A stretch of 64,000 nt of DNA from Oceanobacillus limi (GTDB taxonomy: Bacteria > Bacillota > Bacilli > Bacillales > Amphibacillaceae), in assembly GCF_900111445.1 (NCBI RefSeq), contig NZ_FOHE01000012.1:1-64000 (forward strand), read 5' to 3'. The position numbers were made by a program, and so were the translations under genes. The notes under the pieces were generated by a model, which saw nothing but the letters and a program-made list of their open reading frames with translations, was not told where the DNA came from and ran no database searches. Positions 1-8,008 of this stretch are shown here, in pieces (the stretch's first letter is position 1; each line of letters opens with the position of its first letter).

Positions 1-32
1 CACATACGGCCACCAAGCTAGCGATTTACTAG

Positions 33-88
33 AAATAGCGGAACGAGGATCCACCAGTCAAACGTTCTGGTCCCTGGTTCCGCTATTT
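33..88. repeat. Intergenic inverted repeat
   Basis: A perfect 12-bp inverted repeat, AAATAGCGGAAC at 33-44 and GTTCCGCTATTT at 77-88. Inside are weaker arms around CCACCAG and CTGGTCC. It lies just past the end of the xylF-like gene. There is no T-run on either side, so it looks more like a dispersed hairpin repeat than a clean terminator. Only one copy is in the window. Confidence 0.5.
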
Positions 89-151
89 GCTCAAAAAGCG
101 AGGGAATCCGTCGACCATATCCATGAACGAAACGGATCCCCTCCATTAACC

Positions 152-1243
152 CTAATCCTCAACAAACTGATACACTTCTTCCTTCGTATGAAATCCATCA
201 TCAATTATCGTTTCAACAATGTTCGATTTGGAAACAGCGATCGGAGAAAGTAAAACAGATGGCACTTCCACCTTCCCATTATTGACGGTTCGATCTTCTT
301 CCACCTCTTCACCCTTAGCTAGTTTTACGGCAAGCTCTGCTGCTGTTTCAGCTAATGCCTGGATCGGCTTGTAGATGGTCAATGTTTGGGTATCGGTAAC
401 GATCCGCTGTGCTGCTGCCAAATCAGCATCTTGGCCGGCAACTGGAATTTTTCCCGCTAGTCCTTGGGCATCGAGTGCCTGAATTGCAGCCCCAGCCGTT
501 GCATCATTGGCAGAAATAACGGCATCAATTTGGTTATCGTTTGCTTCTAAAGCTTCTTCCATGTTCTTCTGTGCATTTGTTGGTACCCAGTCCTTTGTCC
601 ATTGATCATACACAACAGTGATATCTCCCTTTTCAATCAGTGGATCGAGTACCTTAAACACTCCTTTTTTCATTAAATGAGCATTATTATCTGTTTCCGC
701 TCCCCCAATATAGACGTATTTCCCTTTAGGAGCCAAGCTTGTAATTGCCTTCGCTTGTAACTCCCCCACCAGTTCATTGTCGTAGGACACATACAGATCA
801 ACATCTGCATTTTTCACTAATCGATCGTACGAAATCACTTTAATTCCCGCATCGTGCGCCCTTTCCACGATGGTTGCTGTTGCTTCTGCGTTATGAGGAA
901 CCACAACAAGCAAGTCGATCCCTCGTTCGATCAATCGTTCTGCCTGCCACACCTGCAAGGCATCCTCCCCATTAGCAGCAATAATTTCTACTTCTGCACC
1001 GAGATCTTCTACCGCTTGTTTAAACAATTCTCTATCCTTAAGCCAGCGTTCCTCGAGCAACGTATCCATCGAAAAACCAATTTTAATGGGTTCCTCACCA
1101 GCCTCTTCCTCTGCTGGTTTATATGTCGCTTCCTTGGACGGCGCTTCACTTACCGATATCTCATCATCTTCACAGCCAGCTACAACTTGTAGCACTACGA
1201 ATAATAGCAATACGTGACCAATTCGGAAAAATAACCGCTTCAT
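152..1243 (-). CDS. xylF: D-xylose ABC transporter substrate-binding lipoprotein (XylF-like)
   Basis: Extracytoplasmic sugar-binding protein that would deliver D-xylose or a similar sugar to an ABC importer. The preferred start (MKRLFFRIGHV, 1243) follows a purine-rich AAGGAAGGG and gives a lipoprotein signal with lipobox V-A-G-C, Cys24. A Peripla_BP_4 domain follows: an IGFSMDTLLEERW first strand, LLVVVPHN, VISYDRL, YVYIGGAETDNNA and the hinge-region motif VAGQDAD, as in xylose/ribose-type proteins. It is the last gene of a four-gene minus-strand run behind a sugar sensor, kinase and regulator, 39 bp after the regulator. The ATPase and permease partners are not in the window and may lie beyond its left edge. 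Xylose is inferred from family and context; another pentose is possible. Confidence 0.82.
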   Translation of the reverse strand: MKRLFFRIGHVLLLFVVLQVVAGCEDDEISVSEAPSKEATYKPAEEEAGEEPIKIGFSMDTLLEERWLKDRELFKQAVEDLGAEVEIIAANGEDALQVWQAERLIERGIDLLVVVPHNAEATATIVERAHDAGIKVISYDRLVKNADVDLYVSYDNELVGELQAKAITSLAPKGKYVYIGGAETDNNAHLMKKGVFKVLDPLIEKGDITVVYDQWTKDWVPTNAQKNMEEALEANDNQIDAVISANDATAGAAIQALDAQGLAGKIPVAGQDADLAAAQRIVTDTQTLTIYKPIQALAETAAELAVKLAKGEEVEEDRTVNNGKVEVPSVLLSPIAVSKSNIVETIIDDGFHTKEEVYQFVED

Positions 1244-1282
1244 GCTTTTCGCTTCCCTTCCTTGAACTCTAGATAGCACGCA

Positions 1283-2812
1283 TCATGCAAGTAAGTTCTT
1301 TCGGTATGCAGTTGGCGAGATATGACACATCTTTTTAAATACCTTACTAAAGTAGTTCGGATCATGATATCCTACCTCGAATGTAATTTCCTTCATGCTT
1401 TTTTCTGGATCTCGCATTAATTTTTTTGCTTTTTCAATTCGACACTCCGTTAAAAAATGGATGTAATTTATTCCAAGCTGCTCTTTAAAAAGCTTACTAA
1501 TATAAATCGGACTTAAGCCCACTTCCCTACCAATAGCATCTAAGGAAATATCCTTATGGGCATTCTCGATAATGTATTGTTTCACCTTCTGAATAATATC
1601 CACTTCAAGATTCGCATGGTGCTTGTCATACGCATCCTGCATTCTTTCTAACAGATGATTGGTTTCCGCTCGAATTTGCCTGAAATCTGTAGCCTGAAAG
1701 GAATAAAATGGTGCATCCGACTCCACACCCATTTCACTTAGAACACGTGAAGTAAGCCAAAGTAACTCCATCACGCGTTGCTGTGCGTGTAATAAATTGG
1801 TTCCTTCCTGCTCATAACGGTCCACCATATCGGATATATAGGAAAAAATATCTTCCCATTGTCCGCCACGGATATATTCAAAAAATTGCTCTTCATGCTG
1901 CTTCGTTGTTTGTTCATCAAAACCTGGAACAAGCACCGGCAAATCGGAGTAAAAACGATATTTCACGGGTAGCATCGTATCCTTGGTAGCAATCAATGAT
2001 TCCTGATACGACTGCCGAATTTGCTCGAGGGATTGATAGATATTCCCAATCCCAATAAACCAGCCTGCCCCATCATCGGATTTTGCCAACGTCAAAATCT
2101 CTCTAGCTAATTGTGTGGCCTGCTGACGAAATGACTGATCGGAGCTTCGGAATACAATGATCGGCAGCTGACGACCATATAATGCACCAACCCAACCACT
2201 TCCGCTTTCCCTAACTTTTTCTCGAATCGCTGTATACGAATATTCCGAGCCGAGTGGTAGCAACACACTCATCACAAATTTTTCTTTGGCAGCCTCCATC
2301 CCTAGCAGTTCAACAAGCTCATCTAAATGTACTTCATGAACATGGTCAAATAGTAGCTGGGTAACCACATCCGTTTCAAATAGAGACATCGCTTTTTGTA
2401 ACGCGACCTGTTGTTGCTTGTTGTGCTCGAACGACTTTTGTTCCGTTTCGATTTGACCGAGAACCTTTTCAACGGTTTCCACAATTTCATCTACCCTACT
2501 TGGTTTGACCAAATAATCAACCACCCCAAGCCTCATAGCCAAATGCGCATAATCAAAGGTTGCATAGGCTGTAATCATAATGAATTTAACATAAGGATTG
2601 TCCGCATTGATCTTTTCCACAGCTTCAAAACCGGTCATCCCTGGCATTTGTATATCCATGAATACCAAATCAGGTTGAAACGTTGCTGCCATCTCAATGG
2701 CAACTCTACCATTCTTAGCTTGCTTGATTTCAAGATTAGAAAAGTTTTTCTCTAAAATCGCTTGCAGTCCATCTCGTTCAATTTGTTCATCATCTACGAT
2801 TAGTAGTTTCAT
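1283..2812 (-). CDS. YesN/AraC-type response regulator of the sugar-sensing system
   Basis: DNA-binding response regulator of about 509 residues. The N-terminal receiver domain has the acidic pair D7-D8, the phospho-acceptor D53 in LVFMDIQMPG, and the conserved Lys in YLVKPSR. A long middle linker follows. The C-terminal AraC-type double HTH spans roughly the last 100 residues (DISLDAIGREVGLSPIYISK and FEVGYHDPNYFSKVFKK). The start MKLLIVDDEQ is preferred; a TTG four codons upstream is also open but sits almost on the AGGAG box. It overlaps the kinase gene by 23 bp, implying coupled translation. It would activate the adjacent xylF gene and probably the transporter when the kinase is triggered. 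Confidence 0.88.
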   Translation of the reverse strand: MKLLIVDDEQIERDGLQAILEKNFSNLEIKQAKNGRVAIEMAATFQPDLVFMDIQMPGMTGFEAVEKINADNPYVKFIMITAYATFDYAHLAMRLGVVDYLVKPSRVDEIVETVEKVLGQIETEQKSFEHNKQQQVALQKAMSLFETDVVTQLLFDHVHEVHLDELVELLGMEAAKEKFVMSVLLPLGSEYSYTAIREKVRESGSGWVGALYGRQLPIIVFRSSDQSFRQQATQLAREILTLAKSDDGAGWFIGIGNIYQSLEQIRQSYQESLIATKDTMLPVKYRFYSDLPVLVPGFDEQTTKQHEEQFFEYIRGGQWEDIFSYISDMVDRYEQEGTNLLHAQQRVMELLWLTSRVLSEMGVESDAPFYSFQATDFRQIRAETNHLLERMQDAYDKHHANLEVDIIQKVKQYIIENAHKDISLDAIGREVGLSPIYISKLFKEQLGINYIHFLTECRIEKAKKLMRDPEKSMKEITFEVGYHDPNYFSKVFKKMCHISPTAYRKNLLA

Positions 2813-4256
2813 CAAGCTGAACAACTCCTCTCTCCTTAAGGATATGGATGATCACTTTTGTTCCACGTCCGAAGCAACTTTCAATTTGAATAACATCGTC
2901 AAAACCATTAAAAAGGCGAAGTCGTTTTACCACATTACTCAGTCCAATCCCAGTGGCATGTCCTTTTGTCGTATCCAACTGTTCGGCCATGATTTGTTTA
3001 ATTTTTTCTTCTGGCATTCCAGGCCCATCATCTTCTACCTCTACGATCACACGATCCTCCCCATCGATGATGCGGAACCAAATGACCCCACCATCTTCGT
3101 TGGGCTCGACAGCATGAATCACCGCATTTTCTACAATCGGCTGTAACGTAAGACCAGGTATCTGTATATCTAAGCAGGATTCATCAACCGATGTATGAAA
3201 TGTTAATCGGTCTGTATACCGTGCTTTTTGAATATCCATATACTGATGCAAAACCTTCATTTCATCATTTAACGTCATTAATTTATCTAAGTGCTTTAAG
3301 TTATACCGCAACAGACCAGCAACACTCACAAGCAAATCACTGGTTTCCTCTGACCCCTCCATATAGGCCTTTTTGGATAGTGTATTCAACGTGTTAAATA
3401 AAAAATGCGGATTGATTTGACTTTGCAAACTACGTAACTGACTTTCTCTTAAAAGTAGCTTACTTTGCTGAAGTTCTTTTTCCAGTTGAGCTTTTTGTTG
3501 AATTTCTGTGATCAAGTTGTTGATGTTAATGCGCATATGATCAAACGTCTTTGCTAAAAAGGCAATTTCATCCTTGGAATCTACTTCGACTTTTAAATCA
3601 AATCGTCCTTTGGATATTTCACCCGCCGCTTCGGTTAGTTTTTCCACCGGCTGCGTAATTCGCAGAGAGAACCAATATGTAAATAGTAATAGTAAAAAGG
3701 TAATCAATAATAGCAACCAAATCCCTAGCTGCTTAATCTCTTCTGATTGATCAATAATTCCTCGATAAAATCGGTCATAGGTCTTTAATTCCGTATCAAT
3801 CAACGTAAGGGTCATTTCCGAAATATAATTGGAAATATGCGTTGCTTCTGTTAAGGCATTCCGAGCATTCTCTGTTTCTCCCTCTGGATGGGAAAGAAGG
3901 GATCGATCAGCTGCTTCGATTAGACTATCCATCAAGTTCACATAGTTTGTTAACGCAAATTCGTTCTCGGCATGTTTTAAATCGATAACGTCAGCTTTCA
4001 TCTGTTGAATTTGCTCTCGATTGCTATCGATCACACCATAATTGTCTGAAGTGGGATCAATTAAATAATTATTTAAAGCCGTTACCATTTGCTGGCTTGT
4101 GCTAGTCACTTCATTCATAACTAAATAACGTTCCAGTATTTCATTATATTGATCTTGCATTTTCTGATTATAATAAATGAGTGATATCCAAATCGTTGCC
4201 ATAATGAGCAAAACAACGACAGCTAACACCCATATTTTCTTCTGTATACTGCTCAT
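2790..4256 (-). CDS. LytS/YesM-type sensor histidine kinase
   Basis: Membrane sensor kinase, 488 residues. TM1 is at about 7-28, an extracytoplasmic part at 30-170, and TM2 at about 175-198. A HAMP region follows (ITQPVEKLTEAAGEISKG). The His_kinase domain has the phospho-acceptor His in INPHFLFNTLN, an N-box LQPIVENAVIHA, and ATP-lid motifs EDDGPGMP and GIGLSNVVKRL. It starts inside the stop of the sensor gene (ATGA overlap) and overlaps the regulator gene downstream. The HAMP-type architecture resembles the kinase that pairs with a membrane-tethered xylose-binding protein (XylFII-LytS) in Clostridium beijerinckii. The ligand itself is inferred. Confidence 0.88.
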   Translation of the reverse strand: MSSIQKKIWVLAVVVLLIMATIWISLIYYNQKMQDQYNEILERYLVMNEVTSTSQQMVTALNNYLIDPTSDNYGVIDSNREQIQQMKADVIDLKHAENEFALTNYVNLMDSLIEAADRSLLSHPEGETENARNALTEATHISNYISEMTLTLIDTELKTYDRFYRGIIDQSEEIKQLGIWLLLLITFLLLLFTYWFSLRITQPVEKLTEAAGEISKGRFDLKVEVDSKDEIAFLAKTFDHMRININNLITEIQQKAQLEKELQQSKLLLRESQLRSLQSQINPHFLFNTLNTLSKKAYMEGSEETSDLLVSVAGLLRYNLKHLDKLMTLNDEMKVLHQYMDIQKARYTDRLTFHTSVDESCLDIQIPGLTLQPIVENAVIHAVEPNEDGGVIWFRIIDGEDRVIVEVEDDGPGMPEEKIKQIMAEQLDTTKGHATGIGLSNVVKRLRLFNGFDDVIQIESCFGRGTKVIIHILKERGVVQLDETTNRR

Positions 4257-5230
4257 TGTACGTCCATCGCCTTTATCATCTGAATATCCGTGAGATAACC
4301 TTCCAAATTGAGTGGAACGGTCTCGTTAGTCAACCATTCCATCATTAGTTCAACACTTTGCTCTCCCATCTTTTTTGGGGACTGTTCGATAATCCCATCC
4401 AATTTCCCTTGTTCCAAAAGTGTTAATGATCGGGAATCATCATCAAAGGAATAGATATAGTAAGGCTCCACCTTTGACCGCCTTTCTATTTCCTCGATCA
4501 TATCTCCGGCAAAATTCGCGTTAACGGCAATAAAAGCATCCGCGTTTGGATATTTATTTAATAAATCCTTTGTTTTGGCCATAACCTCTTCCCTTGAATT
4601 TCCTGCCTCCGCTTCAATAATTTGTACATTCGGAAATCCTTCAACAAAATCTTGAATGCCCGCTAACCGCTGTTCTTGATAATATTCCTTTCTACGATCA
4701 AGCAATAGAACAACTTCTCCAGATGTACCCATATCAACTATTAGCTGCCGTGCAATCAGTTTCCCAGCTAAATACTGATTGGAGCCAACGTATGTCCGGC
4801 GCAGGCTTTCATCCATTGGTACATCATTGGCAACCGTAATGATTGGAATCCCATAAGAAGATGCTTTTACTTTCGTTAATTCCGTGAACTCTTCCGTATC
4901 CAATCCCTGTACAATAATTCCGTCTACCTTCGAATAGATCGCAATTTCAATTTGCTTGAGAAAATCCTTCTGGTTATTTCCATAGCTCCCCCATATTTCC
5001 AGATTTGCTCCACCCTTTTCTGCTTGCTCCCTTGCTCCACTACTCACTTTATCCCAAAAAGGAGTATCCAACTCTTGGGTAATTAGCACAATACGATTGC
5101 TCAATGGTTCTTTATCCGATTCCTCTGGTAGTTGCCAATCAGGCCGAAAAACCCCTACCGCAGCGTCAATGGTAAAATAAAAGAGAACAACAGATGTGAT
5201 AGCGGTTACAATTATGACGATTTTTCGCAT
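4253..5230 (-). CDS. Membrane-anchored sugar-binding sensor (XylFII-like)
   Basis: A 325-residue periplasmic-binding-fold protein. It has a single N-terminal membrane segment (about 3-25) and no lipobox Cys, so it is probably tethered, not released. The Peripla_BP_4 fold shows IVLITQELDTPFWDKV, GIIVQGLDTEEF, IPIITVANDVP, and a late FDDDSRS strand. It is the first gene of the run, with RBS AAAGGAG 9 bases before ATG, and overlaps the kinase gene by ATGA. In the known XylFII-LytS-YesN system a protein like this binds xylose and presents it to the kinase; I infer the same role here. A transport role is less likely because no permease follows directly. Confidence 0.8.
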   Translation of the reverse strand: MRKIVIIVTAITSVVLFYFTIDAAVGVFRPDWQLPEESDKEPLSNRIVLITQELDTPFWDKVSSGAREQAEKGGANLEIWGSYGNNQKDFLKQIEIAIYSKVDGIIVQGLDTEEFTELTKVKASSYGIPIITVANDVPMDESLRRTYVGSNQYLAGKLIARQLIVDMGTSGEVVLLLDRRKEYYQEQRLAGIQDFVEGFPNVQIIEAEAGNSREEVMAKTKDLLNKYPNADAFIAVNANFAGDMIEEIERRSKVEPYYIYSFDDDSRSLTLLEQGKLDGIIEQSPKKMGEQSVELMMEWLTNETVPLNLEGYLTDIQMIKAMDVQ

Positions 5231-5506
5231 GAGAGGTTGCTCCTTTTTTCCTAGTATAATAGAATTTTTCGTTTATGTATTGGATGGTAGGATGAAATTC
5301 GCTAACCGCTCCAAAATATCCATTCCATCTCTTAACCTCCGTAAAGCTAGGAAAAGATTCCTACTAGAAGATTCACTTTATTATAACAGAGACATATCAA
5401 TTTTTGGAATATTCATTTTCAAAGGGAGAAATTGTCCTGCTCTTGTTTCCGGTGAACAGAAATAATATGATAGAACTACTAGCAAACAACAGTTGGAGGA
5501 AATCAG
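5231..5506. promoter_or_regulatory. Divergent intergenic region of the xylose-sensing operon
   Basis: 276 bp without a convincing gene. It must carry the promoters for the minus-strand sensor operon and the plus-strand gene at 5507. On the minus strand a good TATAAT is visible near 5380-5385, but no -35 box stands at the right distance. An open frame on the plus strand (5196-5465) has no RBS and overlaps the sensor gene, so it was not called. Confidence 0.4.
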
Positions 5507-5842
5507 ATGGCAAAAGCTATATCATTACATGCGATGAAAACCTTAGTTGAAAAGAAAATGAAGAAAAAAATACTGTTAAAAATGATGTGGAATGACAATG
5601 AAAAACTTACGCTGTTTATCATACCAAATATGAAAATCAACTCATTTATTTTTGATGAGAAGGAAGGTTATTTGTTCTACGATCTCGATGGAAAACCGGT
5701 GACCTATGATATCCCATGCATCTTAACCGAAGCGGATTTGGAAGATGGAAAAGTGAAGCTGGAAGCACTTCAACGTAAGAAGGTCTTGGTGAACAATGAG
5801 CCTTTATCAAGTGAGGATATTGCCTTATTGGAAGAATTATAA
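5507..5842 (+). CDS. Hypothetical protein, 111 aa
   Basis: Not recognised. A strong RBS (TTGGAGGAAATCAG before ATG) supports translation. The protein begins with a basic amphipathic stretch (KKMKKKILLK), then a beta-rich middle (LTLFIIPNMKINSFIFDEKEG, YLFYDLDGKPVTYDIP), and ends acidic (SSEDIALLEEL). No signal peptide, membrane segment or metal motif is seen. It reads away from the xylose operon and is not obviously linked to it. Confidence 0.6.
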   Translation: MAKAISLHAMKTLVEKKMKKKILLKMMWNDNEKLTLFIIPNMKINSFIFDEKEGYLFYDLDGKPVTYDIPCILTEADLEDGKVKLEALQRKKVLVNNEPLSSEDIALLEEL

Positions 5843-5923
5843 TCGTAGGAATAGCAATAGTAGAAAGTATCATTAAATCCAGCAATAATTTACGAGAAAA
5901 ACATACATAATAATGATTAAAAC

Positions 5924-6421
5924 ATGAGGGTTGTTAATTATGGGGGTTATAAATTGGAACCACAAACTATTTTTGTGTACGTGGCAAGTTTGGTTTTAGC
6001 ATTATTAGCTTTTTTAACTCCTAAAAAAATGAAACCATATGAAATTTATGCAACAACATTGTTCGCAACTTTATTTGGTCTACTTGTTGATACGGTACTA
6101 GCGGTAAAATATAAACTTTATATACTTGATAAGCCAGGAGTCCAAATACCACCATTAATTGGCCAAGTTATTTTATATTCCTCTACAAGTATTATATTAC
6201 TAAACCTCTTCCCCTTTGGTAAGTCGATTAAACGGAAGGTAGTTTACATCTTATGTTTTACTTTGCTTACTCTTGCATTTGAATATATTTCTTTTAAAAT
6301 TGGATTTATCAAGTATAATGAATGGAAAATTTGGTATTCTGCTTTATGTTACCCGTTTCTTATTTATTTTCTCGTTTTACATTTTACGTTTTTTCAATGG
6401 TTGGTGAAACGAAATAGATAA
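5924..6421 (+). CDS. CBO0543-like multi-spanning membrane protein
   Basis: A 165-residue integral membrane protein with about five hydrophobic helices (IFVYVASLVLALLAF; TTLFATLFGLLVDTVLA; IGQVILYSSTSIILLNLF; VVYILCFTLLTLAFEYI; FLIYFLVLHFTFF). The layout and the KYNEWKIWYSALCYP motif fit the CBO0543 family found across Bacilli and Clostridia, whose function is unknown. The ATG at 5924 has no RBS. The in-frame TTG at 5954 follows a GGGGGT box 6 bases upstream and is the likelier start. An imperfect hairpin with ACAATGC/GCATTGT arms lies at 6426-6455. Confidence 0.6.
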   Translation: MRVVNYGGYKLEPQTIFVYVASLVLALLAFLTPKKMKPYEIYATTLFATLFGLLVDTVLAVKYKLYILDKPGVQIPPLIGQVILYSSTSIILLNLFPFGKSIKRKVVYILCFTLLTLAFEYISFKIGFIKYNEWKIWYSALCYPFLIYFLVLHFTFFQWLVKRNR

Positions 6422-6517
6422 GAAAACAATGCCCAAGAACACAAACCAGCATTGTATTCATATAAAAGGTAGTTATCACTAAAAAAACTCCATACCTATA
6501 GCAAAAACGTCCACAAA

Positions 6518-6529
6518 GGTACCTGGCAC
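6518..6529. repeat. Variant copy of the GGTGCCTGGCACC palindrome
   Basis: GGTACCTGGCAC, one mismatch from the first 12 bases of the element found six times between 27.3 and 29.5 kb. It sits in the 262-bp gap between the CBO0543-like gene and the EF-G-binding gene, which otherwise shows no feature I can support. Confidence 0.4.
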
Positions 6530-6683
6530 AAGATTAGGCTAGGGTCCATTTCAAACGATGAATGGATTCGCTACTATGTAGGAGGTAGGATAGGAATGTT
6601 TTTTCACCTATCCCTTTCTACCTATTTTTTGTGATGCAAATCCAATACGATCAGAATATTATTCTTAACCTATTAAAACCACT

Positions 6684-7319
6684 TCACCCCTTAATCCGCT
6701 CCACAAACTCATGTAATTTGTCCAATGATTTCATATTGTTATTACAGGTTTGACTATCCACGCAAATATAATTCCCCCGCTTTGTATACGTTCCTTGTAC
6801 TTTTCCTTTCTCTTTTGCAAGGAACAGACCAACTTCTTCATGGCTGTTACAAATGGTACAAATCCCTTCTTGGATCGCTGGTTTAAATGACCCTTGGATC
6901 CCTTTCAACTTATTATCCTTTCTAAGGACCATAAAGCGCTTATTTGAACCCGGGTCTACCCAACTTAAATAGGATATACTCTGCCAATCGATCGTTTCTA
7001 GAGGTGGCACCTTTAACTTTTTTACTTTCGGAAATAATTTGTGAATTGCTTGTTCCGTTATTTGAAATGGAATTACATAAGGTTTTAATTGTGCTAAGAA
7101 TCCTTCTGCCTTTTCCTTATCATCAACCTTCTCCACTTGTTGCAATAGGTGCTGCTGTTCACTAGTTAAATTGGTGATTACGTCTAACACCCGTTCCGTG
7201 GCAAGGGATTTCACCGCGTTCAATACACCCTCATCTTTAACTGTTGCATAACCACTTGCAATATTTTGCACTTGGTTTTCAATAAAATTATACTGATCTG
7301 GTCTTATAAATGGTTCCAT
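6684..7319 (-). CDS. FusB/FusC-family EF-G-binding protein
   Basis: A 211-residue protein of the family that binds elongation factor G and helps it leave the ribosome. The acquired members FusB and FusC give fusidic acid resistance; chromosomal relatives are common in Bacillota. An N-terminal helical part (EPFIRPDQYNFIENQVQNI) is followed by a C-terminal four-Cys zinc finger: CTIC near residue 157 and CVDSQTC near 189, with the family signature RFMVLRKDNKLKGIQGSF before it. The ATG at 7319 has CGGAG 8 bases upstream and is chosen over a GTG three codons earlier. It is transcribed separately from the upstream HTH gene, because a terminator stands between them. Whether it confers resistance cannot be seen. 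Confidence 0.85.
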   Translation of the reverse strand: MEPFIRPDQYNFIENQVQNIASGYATVKDEGVLNAVKSLATERVLDVITNLTSEQQHLLQQVEKVDDKEKAEGFLAQLKPYVIPFQITEQAIHKLFPKVKKLKVPPLETIDWQSISYLSWVDPGSNKRFMVLRKDNKLKGIQGSFKPAIQEGICTICNSHEEVGLFLAKEKGKVQGTYTKRGNYICVDSQTCNNNMKSLDKLHEFVERIKG

Positions 7320-7421
7320 GTCAATCACTCCGATAAATCGTAATAAGCTTTGTCATTATTGTATCTGATTACATTAGCTTTTGATATGTAGAAAACAACT
7401 AGAAAATAATTTCAACCTAAC

Positions 7422-7462
7422 AAAAGCACGGCCAACTTGAGTAGGTTTCCGTGCTTTTGTCG
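7422..7462 (-). terminator. Rho-independent terminator after the HTH gene
   Basis: Stem of ACAAAAGCACGG (7422-7433) with CCGTGCTTTTGT (7451-7462), followed on the minus strand by a weak T-rich tract. It lies 11 bp past the stop of the CD3324-like gene. Confidence 0.75.
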
Positions 7463-7473
7463 CTTATTACTCC

Positions 7474-7743
7474 CTATGATTTTCTAGAGTAAACAATCTT
7501 TTTAATGGTCTCCGCAGAAAGATAATATTCTTCTACTAATTGATCAATCGTTGCCCCATTTTTAAATGATTGTTTAATGGATACATTTCTTTCATCAAGG
7601 ATTTTTCTCGTCCCCGATCGTGCTCCCCACTCACTATGAGCTGCTTTCGGTTTTGGAATATATACGGTTTCCCCTTGTACATATTTTTGAATTTCCTTCA
7701 TTAATTCTTCTGGTAAAACAGAAGTTGCTTTAACATAGCTCAT
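7474..7743 (-). CDS. CD3324-family HTH protein
   Basis: An 89-residue protein that reads like the CD3324/Mor-like family: a short N-terminal helix (SVLPEELMKEIQKYV), the conserved middle YIPKPKAAHSEWGARSGTRKI, and a C-terminal HTH-like part (IDQLVEEYYLSAETIKKIVYS). Probably a small DNA-binding regulator; targets unknown. The start MSYVKATS is chosen because AAGGAG stands 9 bases before its ATG. The 15 upstream open codons carry the leader structure and are not translated in this view. The leader (7755-7912) contains a short ORF and competing hairpins, one of which covers this RBS. Confidence 0.75.
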   Translation of the reverse strand: MSYVKATSVLPEELMKEIQKYVQGETVYIPKPKAAHSEWGARSGTRKILDERNVSIKQSFKNGATIDQLVEEYYLSAETIKKIVYSRKS

Positions 7744-7754
7744 ATTAGCCAGCT

Positions 7755-7882
7755 CCTTATTTTCATTTGATCTAGAAATAAGGTGCAAAGCCTAATATTG
7801 AGAATGAAACAATCAATGCTAGGTGATACGGTTTAAATCTCATGCAAAGGATCACCTATCCCATATTAGGCTTTGCATGAGA
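7755..7882 (-). promoter_or_regulatory. Structured leader with competing hairpins and masked RBS
   Basis: Read on the minus strand. Segment X (7882-7863) can pair with Y (7849-7838; 12 perfect bp, CTTTGCATGAGA with TCTCATGCAAAG) or with Z (7798-7785; 14 perfect bp, ATATTAGGCTTTGC with GCAAAGCCTAATAT). The two share CTTTGC and exclude each other. An inner arm pair AGGTGAT/ATCACCT (7821-7827, 7851-7857) fits the X:Z form. Next to Z, CCTTATTT (7776-7783 on this strand) pairs with AAATAAGG (7762-7755), which covers the AAGGAG of the HTH gene. There is no T-run, so control of translation is more likely than termination. Confidence 0.55.
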
Positions 7883-7912
7883 AACTGCAATATCAGACAA
7901 GTTCATTGCCAT
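7856..7912 (-). CDS. Possible 18-codon leader peptide
   Basis: A short frame, MAMNLSDIAVSHAKPNMG then TAG, with AGGGG 8 bases before its ATG and a good promoter just upstream. Its codons 11-17 are segment X of the leader structure, so a ribosome here would block both X pairings. That is the layout of translational attenuation. The start also resembles YjfB-type small motility proteins, so a truncated gene cut by an inverted-repeat element is an alternative. Confidence 0.4.
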   Translation of the reverse strand: MAMNLSDIAVSHAKPNMG

Positions 7913-7943
7913 TTCTATCACCCCTAAACGTTTGGATAAAGCT

Positions 7944-7971
7944 ATTATAAATTACAATTGATTTTCGTCAA
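7944..7971 (-). promoter_or_regulatory. Sigma-A-type promoter for the leader and HTH gene
   Basis: On the minus strand TTGACG (7971-7966), 16 bp, then TATAAT (7949-7944). It lies about 30 bp upstream of the short leader frame and points toward the HTH gene. Confidence 0.65.
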
Positions 7972-8008
7972 GGCTTCACTTTTACTCCTAACTTCCAATC
8001 AACCGAAA

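Noticed and set aside
2-151. Start of a xylG-type gene
   Set aside because: No RBS or Walker-like coding seen on the minus strand in these 150 bp.
1-250. Plus-strand coding tail at the left edge
   Set aside because: An open frame to about 250 overlaps the xylF gene and contains the hairpin repeat; no family likeness.
5196-5465. 89-codon plus-strand ORF
   Set aside because: Overlaps the start of the sensor gene, lacks an RBS, composition not protein-like.
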